Position numbers and translations under genes: made by a program. Shown in pieces: positions 1 through 9,504 of a DNA stretch of 64,000 bases. The notes beneath the pieces are model-generated. The model did not search any database and had not been told where the DNA came from. It saw only the letters and a program-made list of their open reading frames with translations. Positions within the stretch are counted from its first letter, which is position 1, and every line of letters starts with the position of its first letter. Source of the stretch: Pirellulales bacterium (GTDB lineage Bacteria; Planctomycetota; Planctomycetia; Pirellulales; JACPPG01); NCBI GenBank assembly GCA_036499395.1, contig DASYDW010000062.1, forward strand, positions 62,001 through 126,000, read 5' to 3'.

Positions 1-485
1 GGAATCACCGAATTACGAACCGGGCTGGGCCGTTGCATGCTCTGCTCCACGCGCGTGCGAGCGCTCGATTTGAAACCAATTGCCCGATGGCGGCTGGCCC
101 GCGCTTACCGTGGGCAGGTCACTCGGAGACCGAAGAGAGCGGCGCTTGCTGACCGCCTTGAGGACGAGTGTTCCGACGTCGACCTACTTCTAGTATTGCA
201 CTCGGGGGCGCGGCGTGTGTCAAGAGTTCTGCGATTGAGCCGAACTGTAGCCGGGCTCTGCGAGCCCGGGGAGGTTAATTCGGGTGTGGCGATTCTTGGG
301 CGCGCGCAGTCTTATTGCTGTGAACGATTTGCCCCCCTCATCCTGCCCTCTCCTCCGCGGGGAAGAGGGGTTTTTTGATGGAATCTGGCGCGATTTGGTG
401 TCGCAATGCATTTGCTTGACGCTCTTCGGCCAGCGGGGCATCATGCAGGTTCGCCCCCAAACTGCCTGCCTCGCGGAGGGTTTTC
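1..485. other. Intergenic region before first gene
   Basis: No convincing gene. The open frames here have no recognisable family and no good ribosome-binding site. The segment holds a half-copy of a GTAGCCGGGCTC-type palindrome at about 245-271 and a T-tailed hairpin at 346-376. The RBS of the first gene (GCGGAGG) lies just before 486. Confidence 0.6.
346..376 (+). terminator. Intrinsic terminator-like hairpin
   Basis: CCCTCTCC at 346-353 pairs, with one bulged A, with GGAAGAGGG at 361-369. Six T residues follow at 371-376. It would end a plus-strand transcript entering from outside the window. Confidence 0.6.
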
Positions 486-2993
486 ATGCGATTCTCATTC
501 CGGGCCGTACCGGTCCGTTTCGTCGAATTCTGCCTGGTTCGGTTTCATGGCGGACGACGAGCTGCGGCCGTGGTCCTGATCGGGGGACTCGTTCTGGCTG
601 GTCTGGCGACAGTAGCCTGGGCCGAAGAAACCTCGGCCGGAATCATCGACACTGCCGAGGCAGCGAAATCCGCCGACGCCGGCAAACCGGCCGACACGGC
701 GACGCCCGCTGCTCCGACTGTCGAAGAAACCAAGAAAACGGTGACCGAGGCCGCGAAGTCCGTGGGGGCTTTCTTCGGCGCGGCGGCGAAGGGGCAGAGC
801 AAGGAACTGCTCCCTGGCCATTCCAGCCACGGCGAAGTCTTCGACGAAGGGCCGCGCCAGGGGGCCTACCTGATGGCCGGCACCGGCAAGGTCCATTTGC
901 CGATCACCAGTTCGGTCGCTGGGGTGCAGGCGCTCTTCGACCAAGGGGTCGGGCAGTTGCACGGCTTCTGGTATTTCGAAGCGGAGCGGACGTTCCGCCA
1001 GATCGTGGCTCTCGATCCGCAGTGCGCCATGGCGTATTGGGGCCTGGCGATGGCGAACGTGAATAACGAGAAGCGCGCCAAGAAACTCATCGAGAAAGCG
1101 GTCGAGCAGAAAGCGCAGGCCAGTCCGCGCGAGCAATTGTGGATCGACGGATTGGCGGCGTTTTACAAGGCGGGAGACAAAGACGACAAGGCGCGGCGCC
1201 GCGAGCTAGTGCGCTCGCTGGAGCAGATCGTGCAGGATCATCCCAACGAGCTCGAAGCCAAGGCCTTCCTGGCGCTGCAAATCTGGCTCAACAGCAGCAA
1301 GGGGCTGCCAATCAGCAGCCATCAGGCGGTCGACGCTTTACTGGACCAGGTATTCGCGGCCGAGCCGTATCATCCGGCGCATCATTACCGGATTCACCTG
1401 TGGGATAAAGAGAAGCCGGTGCGGGCGATCGAATCTGCGGCGCGATGCGGCGAATCGGCCCCCACGATCGCGCACATGTGGCACATGCCAGGTCACATTT
1501 ATTCTGCGCTGCATCGTTATGGTGACGCCGCGTGGCAGCAAGAGGCGTCCGCCCGCGTCGATCATGCGCACATGATCCGCGACCGCATCCTGCCGGATCA
1601 GATTCATAACTACGCTCACAATAACGAGTGGCTGATTCGCGACATGATGCACGTCGGCCGAGTGCGCGAAGCCGTATCACTGGCGAAGAACATGATCGAG
1701 CTCCCGCGCCACCCGGAATACAACGTGCTGTCAAAAACCAGCAGCTCGCAATTCGGCCGGGCGCGGTTGATTGATGTGCTCACGCAATACGAATTATGGG
1801 ACGAGCTTTTGGCTTTGGCCGAGACCTCGTACCTGGAGCCGACCGAGATTCAGACTGAGCAGGTGAAACGCCTGCGGGCAATTGCCACGGCACATTTGGC
1901 CAAGGGGGACACGGCATCAGCGCAAGTCCCTATCTCCGCGCTCGGGGAACTGCTGGCCAAGGTTAATGCTGAACAGCAAACGGCTGGCGAAGACGCCGAG
2001 AAGAAAGCGCGCGACGACAAGAAGACCGACGAGCAAGTCGCGAAGGCCAAGAAAGATGCCGCCGACGGTCGTGACAAAGATGTGAAGGTTATCGAAAAGG
2101 CACTGGCTGAGTTGAACGGCCGTGCGAACTTAGCGGCAGGAAGATTCGAAGAGGCAAAGACCGAGCTGGCAAAGGCCGACGATCTGAGCAAGGAATTTCA
2201 ATCACAGGCCGCCATCGCTGCCGGGGATACGGCCCGGGCCGAGCAGTTGGCGAAGGAAGCTGTCGAAAAAGGTCCTGGCGAGGCGTTGCCGCTGGCGAAC
2301 TACGTTGAAATTCTGCGGCGCGCCGGCAAGAACGCCGAAGCGAAGGCCGAGTTCGAGAAGCTGCGCGCTTTGAGCGCCCGATTCGATCTCGATGTTCCGC
2401 CGTTTAAACGGCTGGAACCTGTGGCGCACGAGCTAGGACTGGGGGATGATTGGCGCGTGCCGGCCACGGTGGCCGCGGATTTCGGCGCGCGACCACCGCT
2501 CGATACGTTGGGCCCATTGCATTGGCATCCGGTCGCGGCTGAAAGCTGGTCGCTGCCCGATGCCCAGGGCAAGGCTGTTTCGCTGGGCGACTTTGCCGGC
2601 AAGCCGGTGGTGGTGGTGTTCTATCTGGGCTTCGGTTGTTTGCATTGCGTCGAGCAACTCAAGGCGCTCGAGCCGATGGTGGCGGAGTTTGCCGCGGCGG
2701 GCATCTCGCTCGTAGCGATCAGCAGCGAGACGGCCGAGCAGTTGAACACGGCGCTCATCAAGCGCGCCGCGAATGAAGGGCCGCCGGCGTTTCCCATCCT
2801 CGTCGATCCGGCGCTACAGACATTCCGTCAGTACCGGGCCTTCGACGATTTCGAGCAGACGCCGCTGCATGCCACATACTTCATCGACGGCGCCGGGCTG
2901 GTGCGCTGGCAGGATGTGGGACCGGAACCATTCATGGACATGAAGTTCCTGCTCGGCGAAGCGAAACGATTGCTGGTGCTGCCAAGTCCATGA
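486..2993 (+). CDS. Secreted TPR protein with C-terminal thioredoxin-like (AhpC/TSA) domain
   Basis: This 835-residue protein has a hydrophobic export signal ending near residue 46 (AWAEE). It then has a helical TPR-like region (about 130-420), a Lys/Asp-rich charged stretch (about 495-535), further helical repeats and an AhpC/TSA redoxin fold (about 675-835). The redoxin carries a CLHC dithiol motif at Cys718 and Cys721. The ATG is preceded by GCGGAGG at a good distance. The TPR part is paralogous to the protein at 9505-11145: both have a DPxCAMAxWG block and a HMxHMPxHIY block. I infer a periplasmic thiol-redox protein whose partner is held by the TPRs; the substrate is unknown. Confidence 0.85.
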   Translation: MRFSFRAVPVRFVEFCLVRFHGGRRAAAVVLIGGLVLAGLATVAWAEETSAGIIDTAEAAKSADAGKPADTATPAAPTVEETKKTVTEAAKSVGAFFGAAAKGQSKELLPGHSSHGEVFDEGPRQGAYLMAGTGKVHLPITSSVAGVQALFDQGVGQLHGFWYFEAERTFRQIVALDPQCAMAYWGLAMANVNNEKRAKKLIEKAVEQKAQASPREQLWIDGLAAFYKAGDKDDKARRRELVRSLEQIVQDHPNELEAKAFLALQIWLNSSKGLPISSHQAVDALLDQVFAAEPYHPAHHYRIHLWDKEKPVRAIESAARCGESAPTIAHMWHMPGHIYSALHRYGDAAWQQEASARVDHAHMIRDRILPDQIHNYAHNNEWLIRDMMHVGRVREAVSLAKNMIELPRHPEYNVLSKTSSSQFGRARLIDVLTQYELWDELLALAETSYLEPTEIQTEQVKRLRAIATAHLAKGDTASAQVPISALGELLAKVNAEQQTAGEDAEKKARDDKKTDEQVAKAKKDAADGRDKDVKVIEKALAELNGRANLAAGRFEEAKTELAKADDLSKEFQSQAAIAAGDTARAEQLAKEAVEKGPGEALPLANYVEILRRAGKNAEAKAEFEKLRALSARFDLDVPPFKRLEPVAHELGLGDDWRVPATVAADFGARPPLDTLGPLHWHPVAAESWSLPDAQGKAVSLGDFAGKPVVVVFYLGFGCLHCVEQLKALEPMVAEFAAAGISLVAISSETAEQLNTALIKRAANEGPPAFPILVDPALQTFRQYRAFDDFEQTPLHATYFIDGAGLVRWQDVGPEPFMDMKFLLGEAKRLLVLPSP

Positions 2994-3026
2994 ACGTGAC
3001 GGCGCCGCGACCTGAATGTAAGGATG

Positions 3027-3056
3027 TGATCCGCAGATTGCGCAGATTTTCGCCCA
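3027..3056. repeat. Intergenic ATCCGCAGATT-type repeat
   Basis: GTGATCCGCAGATTGCGCAGAT is closely matched by the minus strand of the segment at 36546-36612 (ATGATCCGCAGACTACGCAGAT). Both copies sit between genes, so this looks like a dispersed non-coding repeat. Confidence 0.45.
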
Positions 3057-3072
3057 TATGCTAACGGTGTAA

Positions 3073-3111
3073 GAACACTATCCCGAAGCGCCAGCGGGAG
3101 TTTTAGTGTTC
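3073..3111. terminator. Bidirectional terminator between convergent genes
   Basis: GAACACTATCCCG at 3073-3085 pairs with CGGGA (3095-3099) and TAGTGTTC (3104-3111), with a small GTTT bulge. The hairpin lies between the convergent TPR-redoxin gene and the histidine phosphatase gene and can serve both. Confidence 0.6.
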
Positions 3112-3188
3112 ATTCCTTAAGCATGCACTCGCTGTTTAACAGTGTGTCGGTGCCGCATCGCATTTCAGCCGATGCACCGCGCGGCGCG

Positions 3189-3824
3189 CTAAAAGAAATC
3201 GCCGCGGTTGGCGATATACTCGCAACCGGCTGCCCGCAAGTGATCCACTTCGTTGATCGTCAGCAGCTTCGGCTCGTGGTTCCAAACCAATCGGCTGATC
3301 GAGGCGTTGAAGAGTGTGAAGGGGTTCCGGCCGGCGGGCACATCGAGCAACGATTTGAACGCCGCCGCCAGAAGCCCGCCGTGCGAGACGACGGCCACTT
3401 GCTCGTGACCGGTGGCGCGAATCTCGTCGAAGGACGCACGGGCGCGGACCATTAAATCACGACGGCTTTCCCCCTGCGGAATGCGATAATCGGGATCCGA
3501 GGCGCGCCAGGCGGCCGTCTCGACGGGATAGCGATCGGCGATCTCGTTGTGCATCAACTCTTGCAGAATGCCGACGTTGATTTCCATCAAGCGATCGTCG
3601 AGCGTCACGGTCACGCCGAGCGCTGCCCCGAGAGCGTCAGCAGTTTGCCGGGCGCGTGGCAGCGGGCTCGCGTAGATGGCCGTGATGGGCTGAGCCGCGA
3701 GCGCGGTGGCCATTGCCCCCGCCTGACGCAGGCCCAGCGGAGAGAGCGGCGTCGCGGATTGTCCCTGCAACCGCCCCTCGGCGTTGTAGCAGCTTTCGCC
3801 ATGGCGGACGCAGTAGATCAACAT
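3189..3824 (-). CDS. Histidine phosphatase family protein
   Basis: The 211-residue protein begins with the phosphoglycerate-mutase-like signature RHGES, with the catalytic His near residue 8. SPLPRARQTA follows, then the acid motif EINVGILQE and the second catalytic His in VVSHGG (about residue 150). The length and all catalytic blocks fit the branch 1 histidine phosphatase superfamily. Substrates in this family range from phosphosugars to cobalamin precursors, so the specificity is open. It is convergent with the first gene and about 60 bp downstream of the oxidase gene in the same direction, so co-transcription is possible. Confidence 0.85.
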   Translation of the reverse strand: MLIYCVRHGESCYNAEGRLQGQSATPLSPLGLRQAGAMATALAAQPITAIYASPLPRARQTADALGAALGVTVTLDDRLMEINVGILQELMHNEIADRYPVETAAWRASDPDYRIPQGESRRDLMVRARASFDEIRATGHEQVAVVSHGGLLAAAFKSLLDVPAGRNPFTLFNASISRLVWNHEPKLLTINEVDHLRAAGCEYIANRGDFF

Positions 3825-3887
3825 TACAGGCTCAGCAAGTTTTGCGATTCGGCAAAGCGCCTAGCATAACCTGCAAAGCGGATCGCG

Positions 3888-5411
3888 TCAGGGCGTCGCA
3901 TAGGTCGTATAGAACTGATTCTGAAATATCTCTTCGGGGTCGTATTTCCGCTTGAGTTCGAAGAATGCTTCGACCTGCGGATAGGCTGCGCGTAGCTGCG
4001 TCGCGGTGGCATGCAGGCGGTACGGCAAATAGAAGCGGCCGCCACTGGCCAGTACGGCGTCGATCATTTCCCGCGTCATTCCCTGAACTTGCTCATCGGC
4101 TGTTGCGGTACGCGCATGATTAAAAAGCATCACGAGCGAAAACATATCCTGGTCGGCGTATCGCAAAAAGCTGTCCGGATCGCAGCGAATTGTGCGGACT
4201 GTGACGTTGAGCAAATCTCCCTCGTGCCTGGTGATGATTCGGCGAGCGTCGGCCAGAAATCGCGAGAATCCCTCGGCCGGGACAAAATACTCTTGCAAAA
4301 TATCCACGCGATCGGAATTTTGTTCGCGGTAGACATCAGCATCTTCGTTCAACAACTGATTGCGCGACACATACTGATTTCTGACAAATTCTCCGATCGA
4401 ACTTTCGACCTGCCAGCGCAAGCGTTTTCCGGCCGGGCTATCGATTTGTGCACGGTGAATTTGCCGGCGCAACCCGGCAAACTCCAACGGCGAAAGCACC
4501 GGCACTTCCTGCGGTGTGCAGGGCGCACGACGAAATACCACTAGTACGGCCTCGCGCAGCAACGTGTCGTTTCCTGGGACTACACATAATCGACCGTATG
4601 CCATGCCGATATCCTTCGCCTCGCCCATCAGTTTCGCGAAGCGTTCCGGATATTGCTCCGCGGAAAAACGCTCGACCTCGGGCGTATATCGTTCATTCGC
4701 TACAACTCTGAGTTCGACTTCGAGAATCACGCCGAACAGGCCATATCCGCCGAGCACTAGCGAAAACAGCTCAGCGTTCTCGGTACGGCTGCAATTGACG
4801 ACAGCGCCATTGGCTCGCATCAGCCGAAAGCTTTCGACCGTCGAAGCGATGGGGGGTTGATCGTGCTGCCAGCCGTGACAATTCACGCTCACGGAACCGC
4901 CGACGGTGAAATTGTTGTTCGATTGCATGACTCCGACAGAAAGGCCATGTGTGTCAAGATAAGGAACAACCGCGGCCCACCGCGCGCCGGCCCCCACGCG
5001 AATGGTTCGCCTCTCCGCATCGAGTTGCATACGATCAAAGGGGAGCATGTCGAGCACGATCCCGTCGGGGCAGATCGTATGGCCGCCCATCGAATGCCGT
5101 GCTCCGGCGATCGCCACACCTAAATGATCGCGACGCGCCCGCGTAAGCAATTCGCGCAGCTGTGATTCGGCGCCGCTCGGATCAGAAGGGATCGACCAGA
5201 CCTTGGAGACCGGCGTGCGATTCAACCTGCTGGCATCGTCGGCCTCGCCGTCGTCTAGTTGCTCGGCGACAGGCCGGTCGCGCAACCACGCCCAACTCCA
5301 GAGATAAGCCGGGCGACCGACGACGAACGCCATGACGCTGACGATGGCTACCGCTGTCAGCGCCAAGCGATATCTGAGCTTGCGAGAATTCGCGTCGCTG
5401 GCGCCCTTCAT
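3888..5411 (-). CDS. Membrane-anchored FAD-linked oxidase (aldonolactone-oxidase-like)
   Basis: The protein has 507 residues. A transmembrane segment lies near residues 12-35. A PCMH-type FAD-binding domain follows (about 65-240): GARHSMGGH, the VGAGARW strand, and NNNFTVGGSVSVNCHGW, which matches the family's FAD pyrophosphate loop. The C-terminal part ends in KYDPEEIFQNQF, the ending typical of sugar-lactone and related FAD oxidases. The His in GARHSMGG is where covalent FAD attaches in relatives, so flavinylation is plausible. An AGGGG-like RBS precedes the ATG. The substrate cannot be read from sequence. Confidence 0.85.
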   Translation of the reverse strand: MKGASDANSRKLRYRLALTAVAIVSVMAFVVGRPAYLWSWAWLRDRPVAEQLDDGEADDASRLNRTPVSKVWSIPSDPSGAESQLRELLTRARRDHLGVAIAGARHSMGGHTICPDGIVLDMLPFDRMQLDAERRTIRVGAGARWAAVVPYLDTHGLSVGVMQSNNNFTVGGSVSVNCHGWQHDQPPIASTVESFRLMRANGAVVNCSRTENAELFSLVLGGYGLFGVILEVELRVVANERYTPEVERFSAEQYPERFAKLMGEAKDIGMAYGRLCVVPGNDTLLREAVLVVFRRAPCTPQEVPVLSPLEFAGLRRQIHRAQIDSPAGKRLRWQVESSIGEFVRNQYVSRNQLLNEDADVYREQNSDRVDILQEYFVPAEGFSRFLADARRIITRHEGDLLNVTVRTIRCDPDSFLRYADQDMFSLVMLFNHARTATADEQVQGMTREMIDAVLASGGRFYLPYRLHATATQLRAAYPQVEAFFELKRKYDPEEIFQNQFYTTYATP

Positions 5412-5591
5412 CGTGCCCCTAATCCAGCGACGTTGTTCACTCGCGCATTTTAATGGTGCGAAATCGCAGGTTCCGGACGTACCTTCAGAATGGGTGGCGC
5501 ACAGCCACTTTGCAAGGTCGCATTACGCACAGCCGGGGACCGTCTACCTGTGACGCTGTCGCGACTGGTCATCCGATTCGCTTCCCGCTCG

Positions 5592-5972
5592 TTACCGCGG
5601 CTGGTTCGGGCGATTCGCCATCACCGCCTCTTCACGGCTGCCGTAATGTGCGAGTTTCGGCGCCAGTCCGCACTGCTCGATGGTCGTCAGGCAGGCGTCC
5701 GAGAGGCCGCACAGGCGCAAGATGCCGTCATGGTCTTCGACGCGCCGTTTCAACTGCGACAACTCTTCGGCCTCGGCCATGGAGAGTTGTGCGACGTCCT
5801 GCCATTCGAGGACAACGCGATTCATGAAGTGCTTCGCCAGCAGCGACCAGACTTGTTCGCCGAGCGGCATTTCGCACCTTGACTCGGGTGGCGCTGGCCC
5901 AATGCGTATGAACAGCCAACCCCCCGGCCCGCGCTCGACACCCTGCACTCGGCCACCTGCTACGCCGATCAT
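5592..5972 (-). CDS. STAS-domain protein (anti-anti-sigma-like)
   Basis: This 126-residue protein has an excellent RBS (AAGGAG) 8 bases before the ATG. The fold pattern fits a STAS domain: an N-terminal beta strand ending in WLFIRIG, a central NRVVLEWQDV strand, then a helix rich in E/L (MAEAEELSQLKRRV), the strand GILRLCGLS and a C-terminal helix. The usual phosphorylated Ser after the central strand appears as AQLS, so regulation by a serine kinase is possible but uncertain. No partner anti-sigma kinase lies next to it. Confidence 0.6.
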   Translation of the reverse strand: MIGVAGGRVQGVERGPGGWLFIRIGPAPPESRCEMPLGEQVWSLLAKHFMNRVVLEWQDVAQLSMAEAEELSQLKRRVEDHDGILRLCGLSDACLTTIEQCGLAPKLAHYGSREEAVMANRPNQPR

Positions 5973-6219
5973 GGCCGGTACTCCTTTGTACGACCGAGGA
6001 TCGAAAAATCAGACTGTCGACTCGACCGGCAATCATATACCTATACCGGCAAAAAAGCGCTGAAACTGCTCCGGTTCGGGCCACGCTTGGCGCACAGCGC
6101 GGGCCCTTGAAGCCGCTAGCAAAAACACGATACTACGGGGGCAGGTTTCCGTCCCTGCCCGGCGAGTGGTCAACCTCTCGCGGCATAAACAAATGAAAAT
6201 TGCCTCGGAGGATTCAACG

Positions 6220-6741
6220 ATGTCGCGAACCGGAGTTGTAACGTTCAAGGGAAATCCGATGACGCTGGTGGGCGACGAAGTCAAAGTCGGCGCGCCAGCA
6301 CCGGAGTTCACGATGCACCGTTTTGCCGATGGCGCGCTGCAAAAGGTCACGCTAGCGGACTTGAAGGGAAAGCCGACTATCATCAGCGTCGTCCCCTCTT
6401 TGGATACGCCCGTCTGCCAGAAGCAGACCCGGACGTTCAATCAGGACCTCGGCGGATTGGGCGACAAGATCAACGCCCTGACGGTGAGCCTCGATCTGCC
6501 GTTTGCACAGAATCGCTTCTGCGGCGCCGAAGGAATTACGAGCATCAAGAGCGTCAGCGACTACCAGGATCGCAGCTTCGGCCGGAACTGGGGGATGCTG
6601 ATTGACGAGTTGAAGATCCTGGCCCGTGGCACGTTCGTTCTCGATAAAGACGGCAAGGTCGTCTATGCCGAGACGGTGAAGGAAGTCGCCCAGGAGCCAA
6701 ACTACGAAGCGGCACTGAGTGCCTTGAAAGCGCAACTGTAA
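6220..6741 (+). CDS. tpx: Thiol peroxidase, atypical 2-Cys peroxiredoxin
   Basis: The 173-residue protein reduces lipid and organic hydroperoxides. The peroxidatic Cys66 is in TPVCQKQT and the resolving Cys101 in NRFCGAEG, the 35-residue spacing typical of Tpx. The conserved DLPFAQNRFC and GRNWG blocks are present. I chose the ATG at 6220 because a CGGAGGAT ribosome-binding site lies just upstream; the frame is open to 6166, but that start lacks an RBS. The length matches the family. It stands alone and a long hairpin follows it. Confidence 0.95.
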   Translation: MSRTGVVTFKGNPMTLVGDEVKVGAPAPEFTMHRFADGALQKVTLADLKGKPTIISVVPSLDTPVCQKQTRTFNQDLGGLGDKINALTVSLDLPFAQNRFCGAEGITSIKSVSDYQDRSFGRNWGMLIDELKILARGTFVLDKDGKVVYAETVKEVAQEPNYEAALSALKAQL

Positions 6742-7369
6742 CAGGGCGTTGGTGGCTTAGCCTGTCTTGGGCCTTGCGATCCAACTGCAGCCAAAACGAA
6801 TTAAGGGCGGCTCGCTCCACAGCTCATTACTGTGGCGCAGCCGCCCGATTTCGTTATGTCATCCCCCCGATCGGACCATGCTTCCGTCATTTAGCGGTCG
6901 ACGAGGGTAGGCTCGCCCATCGTCGTTTCAAGTGCGCGGAGGGCGAGGGCCAAGTGTCCAACTCATGTCAGGCCGCGCGACGTGCCAGCGCCCGCGATAG
7001 CGAGAATGGCTACGTGGGGGGCCGTGTCGCTGATGAATGTTAATATGGGTAATTTGCGGTCGCCGTTGGCGCCGCTTTTCGCTCGCAAATGGACGTTATT
7101 GTCATTGCGAGCGCGATCTCTTTCCAACCATCACGCGCGTCGCTGTGTCGATGCAAAATGGTGTTAGAATTTGGTGGCTTTTTCTGGTCCCGCTTGAGAT
7201 AATTGTGGCGATCGAGGGTTGTGCCGCATCATAGACGTCGTAGCTTCCGTAGCCGGCGCGCGCTTTATTTGCGCCCCGCGACACCAACCGCGCCCCTAGG
7301 GTAATGGCCAGGCATTGTCCTTTGTCCTGAGCACCCACCACCCGACCTCACGTTGTAGGAGTTGTTGCA
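6742..7369. other. Intergenic region between tpx and sigma factor gene
   Basis: I see no supportable gene in this 628-base gap. It contains the long hairpin at 6795-6855 and, near its right end, the leader of the sigma factor gene. A TAGGAG ribosome-binding site at 7356-7361 precedes the TTG start. Confidence 0.6.
6795..6855. terminator. Long hairpin downstream of tpx
   Basis: There are three nested pairings: AACGAA (6795-6800) with TTCGTT (6850-6855), GGGCGGCT (6805-6812) with AGCCGCCC (6839-6846), and CCACAG (6817-6822) with CTGTGG (6830-6835). There is no pure T tract, so it may be a weak terminator, an mRNA 3' stabiliser or a palindromic repeat. Confidence 0.5.
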
Positions 7370-8938
7370 TTGGCATTGTACGACGCACTGTTGGACGACC
7401 TGGAGGATGACCGCACGCCCAACACGGAAGACGCCGTTGAGCTTGCCGATAAGACCGTGGACACCGACGACGACGTGACCGATGACGTCGCGTGCGAGTT
7501 GGATACGGATGATGAAGGCGAACCAAAGGCCGAAGATCTTTTGCTGGCGGTAGGCGAAGATCACGAGTCGTGGTCGGATGACCCGGTTCGGATGTATCTG
7601 ACGCAGATGGGCGAGATCCCGCTGCTGACGCGCCAACAGGAAATCGCGTTGGCGAAGGAAATCGAGATCACACGCGCTCGGTTTCGCCGCAAGCTGCTCG
7701 AGTGCGATTACGTCATTCAGTACGCCGTAAAGGTGTTGAAGCGCGTTTACCTGGGCGAGCTGCCGTTCGATCGCACCGTGCAGGTGTCGGTCACCGACCG
7801 TTTGGAAAAAGAACAGATTCTCGGGCGTTTTCCGCACAACTTGAAGACGGTCGAGACTCTGCTCAGCCGCAACAAGCGCGATTATCGCCTGGCCACGAAG
7901 AAGTCGCTTCGCATGAGCGAGCGACGCGATGCGTGGCGCCGGCTTGGCCGTCGTCGTTTGCGGGCTGTACGCCTGGTCGAAGAGTTGGGTTTGCGCACGC
8001 AGCGCATCGAGTCCAGCATCAAGACCTTGGAAGAGTTCAGCCGTCGCGCCGATGAGCTCAAGGCGCAGATCGAGGCCAGTCGTAAGTCTCGCGCCACCCC
8101 GGCCGAGCGGCAGCAAATCGTCGACGACTTCCGCTCGATCTTGCGGGCCACGCAAGAAACGCCGACCAGCCTGCGTCGCCGCGTTACTTACTTGAAGGCG
8201 GTCTACACGCAGTACCAGCGGGCCAAGCGCGGCTTGTCCGAAGGCAACCTGCGATTGGTCGTCTCAATCGCCAAGAAGTACCGTAATCGCGGGCTCAGCT
8301 TCCTGGACCTGATTCAGGAAGGGAACGCCGGCCTGATGCGTGCTGTCGATAAGTTCGAGTATCGCCGCGGTTTCAAGTTCTGCACGTACGCCACGTGGTG
8401 GATTCGCCAGGCGATCACGCGTGCCGTAGCTGATCAGAGCCGTACGATTCGCATCCCGGTCCACATGGTCGAGACCATGTCCAAGGTGCGGAATGTCTCG
8501 CGGCAATTGCTGCAAGAGCTCGGCCGTGAGCCGACGATCGAGGAAACCGCCAAGGCGGCCGGTACCGCTGTGGATGAGGCACGTCGCGTCATGGCGATGA
8601 GCCGTTATCCGATCAGCCTCGATCGTCCGGTGGGCAACAGCGAAGACAGCCACTTTGGCGATCTGCTGCCGGACTCGGGCGTCGAAAGCCCCGCGATTGG
8701 TGCTGCCCAGGAGATGTTGCGCGGCCGCATCAACAAGGTTTTGAAGACCCTCAGCTATCGCGAACGTGAGATCATCAAGCTTCGCTACGGCCTGGGGGAC
8801 GGCTACAGCTACACTCTGGAAGAGGTCGGTCACATCTTCAAAGTGACCCGTGAACGCATTCGCCAGATCGAGGCCAAGGCGGTCCGCAAGCTGCAGCAAC
8901 CCAGCCGCAGCCAGGAACTGTCGGGTTTTCTTGATTAG
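7370..8938 (+). CDS. rpoD: RNA polymerase sigma factor, RpoD (sigma-70 group 1) type
   Basis: The 522-residue protein starts at a TTG, supported by TAGGAG eight bases upstream. Residues 1-65 are very acidic. Region 1.2 ([18 protein letters not shown]) is near residue 68, a non-conserved helical region runs from about 100 to 285, and region 2 follows ([42 protein letters not shown]). Region 3 comes next, then region 4 ([32 protein letters not shown]), ending in [12 protein letters not shown]. The region 4.2 sequence and the conserved C-terminus are those of primary sigma factors, which direct housekeeping transcription. Planctomycetes can carry several RpoD-like paralogs, so it may not be the only one. 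Confidence 0.93.
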   Translation: MALYDALLDDLEDDRTPNTEDAVELADKTVDTDDDVTDDVACELDTDDEGEPKAEDLLLAVGEDHESWSDDPVRMYLTQMGEIPLLTRQQEIALAKEIEITRARFRRKLLECDYVIQYAVKVLKRVYLGELPFDRTVQVSVTDRLEKEQILGRFPHNLKTVETLLSRNKRDYRLATKKSLRMSERRDAWRRLGRRRLRAVRLVEELGLRTQRIESSIKTLEEFSRRADELKAQIEASRKSRATPAERQQIVDDFRSILRATQETPTSLRRRVTYLKAVYTQYQRAKRGLSEGNLRLVVSIAKKYRNRGLSFLDLIQEGNAGLMRAVDKFEYRRGFKFCTYATWWIRQAITRAVADQSRTIRIPVHMVETMSKVRNVSRQLLQELGREPTIEETAKAAGTAVDEARRVMAMSRYPISLDRPVGNSEDSHFGDLLPDSGVESPAIGAAQEMLRGRINKVLKTLSYREREIIKLRYGLGDGYSYTLEEVGHIFKVTRERIRQIEAKAVRKLQQPSRSQELSGFLD

Positions 8939-9000
8939 GGGTTCCTTGATTAGCATGCCTGCTGCCGCTCTCGGCAGTTGGTAACAAACGGCAACTTCAA

Positions 9001-9032
9001 GCCGGACGGGGTCTCCCGTCCGGCTTTTTTTT
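9001..9032 (+). terminator. Intrinsic terminator of the sigma factor gene
   Basis: A perfect 10-bp stem, GCCGGACGGG (9001-9010) with CCCGTCCGGC (9015-9024), a GTCT loop and eight T residues. Confidence 0.92.
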
Positions 9033-9109
9033 GCGCCTGGAGGCCGAAAGTCGCTGTTTCGAAGGCGCTCGATCCTGGCGATCTTCACGAAAATCTCACA
9101 CGCCGCTGA

Positions 9110-9348
9110 TAGTATCCACACCTCGTGGGGCTATAGTCCGCAGTGTCTTGAGGAGTCGTTCACCCTCGATCCCTCTGGACACTGCGGACAATCGATGAGG
9201 ACAGGGCTTTCCATCAAGCACCATTGAGGAAGGCACTTCGAGACGGCACCTCGGCTCAGCATCGTTGACTTCCTCGTTCGATATACCGCTTATGTCCCCC
9301 GCGCCGCCATCAGGCCGCTTGCGAGAGCGGCCTGATGGCTTTCTTTTT
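9110..9348 (+). ncRNA. Candidate structured non-coding RNA with its own terminator
   Basis: A possible -10 box TAGTAT lies at 9110-9115. Helix 1 pairs 9136-9147 (GTCCGCAGTGTC) with 9178-9189, extended by GAGG (9150-9153) with CCTC (9172-9175). A closing helix pairs 9191-9201 with 9271-9282. Inside it, GCTTTCC (9206-9212) plus TCAA (9214-9217) pairs with TTGA plus GGAAGGC (9224-9234), and CGAG (9239-9242) with CTCG (9250-9253). An intrinsic terminator ends the segment. No coding frame explains it. It sits after the sigma factor terminator, so it probably has its own promoter. It could instead be a leader or attenuator for the TPR gene at 9505. It does not match the 6S, tmRNA, RNase P or SRP RNA patterns I know. 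Confidence 0.55.
9306..9348 (+). terminator. Intrinsic terminator ending the structured segment
   Basis: A 14-bp perfect stem, GCCATCAGGCCGCT (9306-9319) with AGCGGCCTGATGGC (9326-9339), followed by TTTCTTTTTC. Confidence 0.88.
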
Positions 9349-9504
9349 CGCGCGACTTATTGGGCTGGTTTGCGCTCGGCCTGCCCGAGGTAAACGTCCC
9401 TCGCCCGCTTGACGCACCCTTTCGGATCACACATTGTATTTTTCCGGGGGGCAGCTCTTTCCGCCTTCGGCTTGCGCGATTCGTGATGTGGGGGAGGAAT
9501 TCTC

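Noticed and set aside
37..378. A 113-residue protein at the left edge
   Set aside because: No RBS, no family and Arg-rich composition typical of chance open frames in GC-rich DNA. It also overlaps a palindromic repeat and a terminator.
7265..8155. Long antisense frames inside the sigma factor gene and similar antisense frames elsewhere
   Set aside because: They are mirror images of real genes in high-GC DNA. They lack ribosome-binding sites and family features.
9110..9348. 6S RNA, tmRNA or RNase P RNA as identity of the structured segment
   Set aside because: It lacks the single long hairpin with central bubble of 6S, the tRNA-like ends of tmRNA and the conserved core of RNase P. I therefore left it unnamed.
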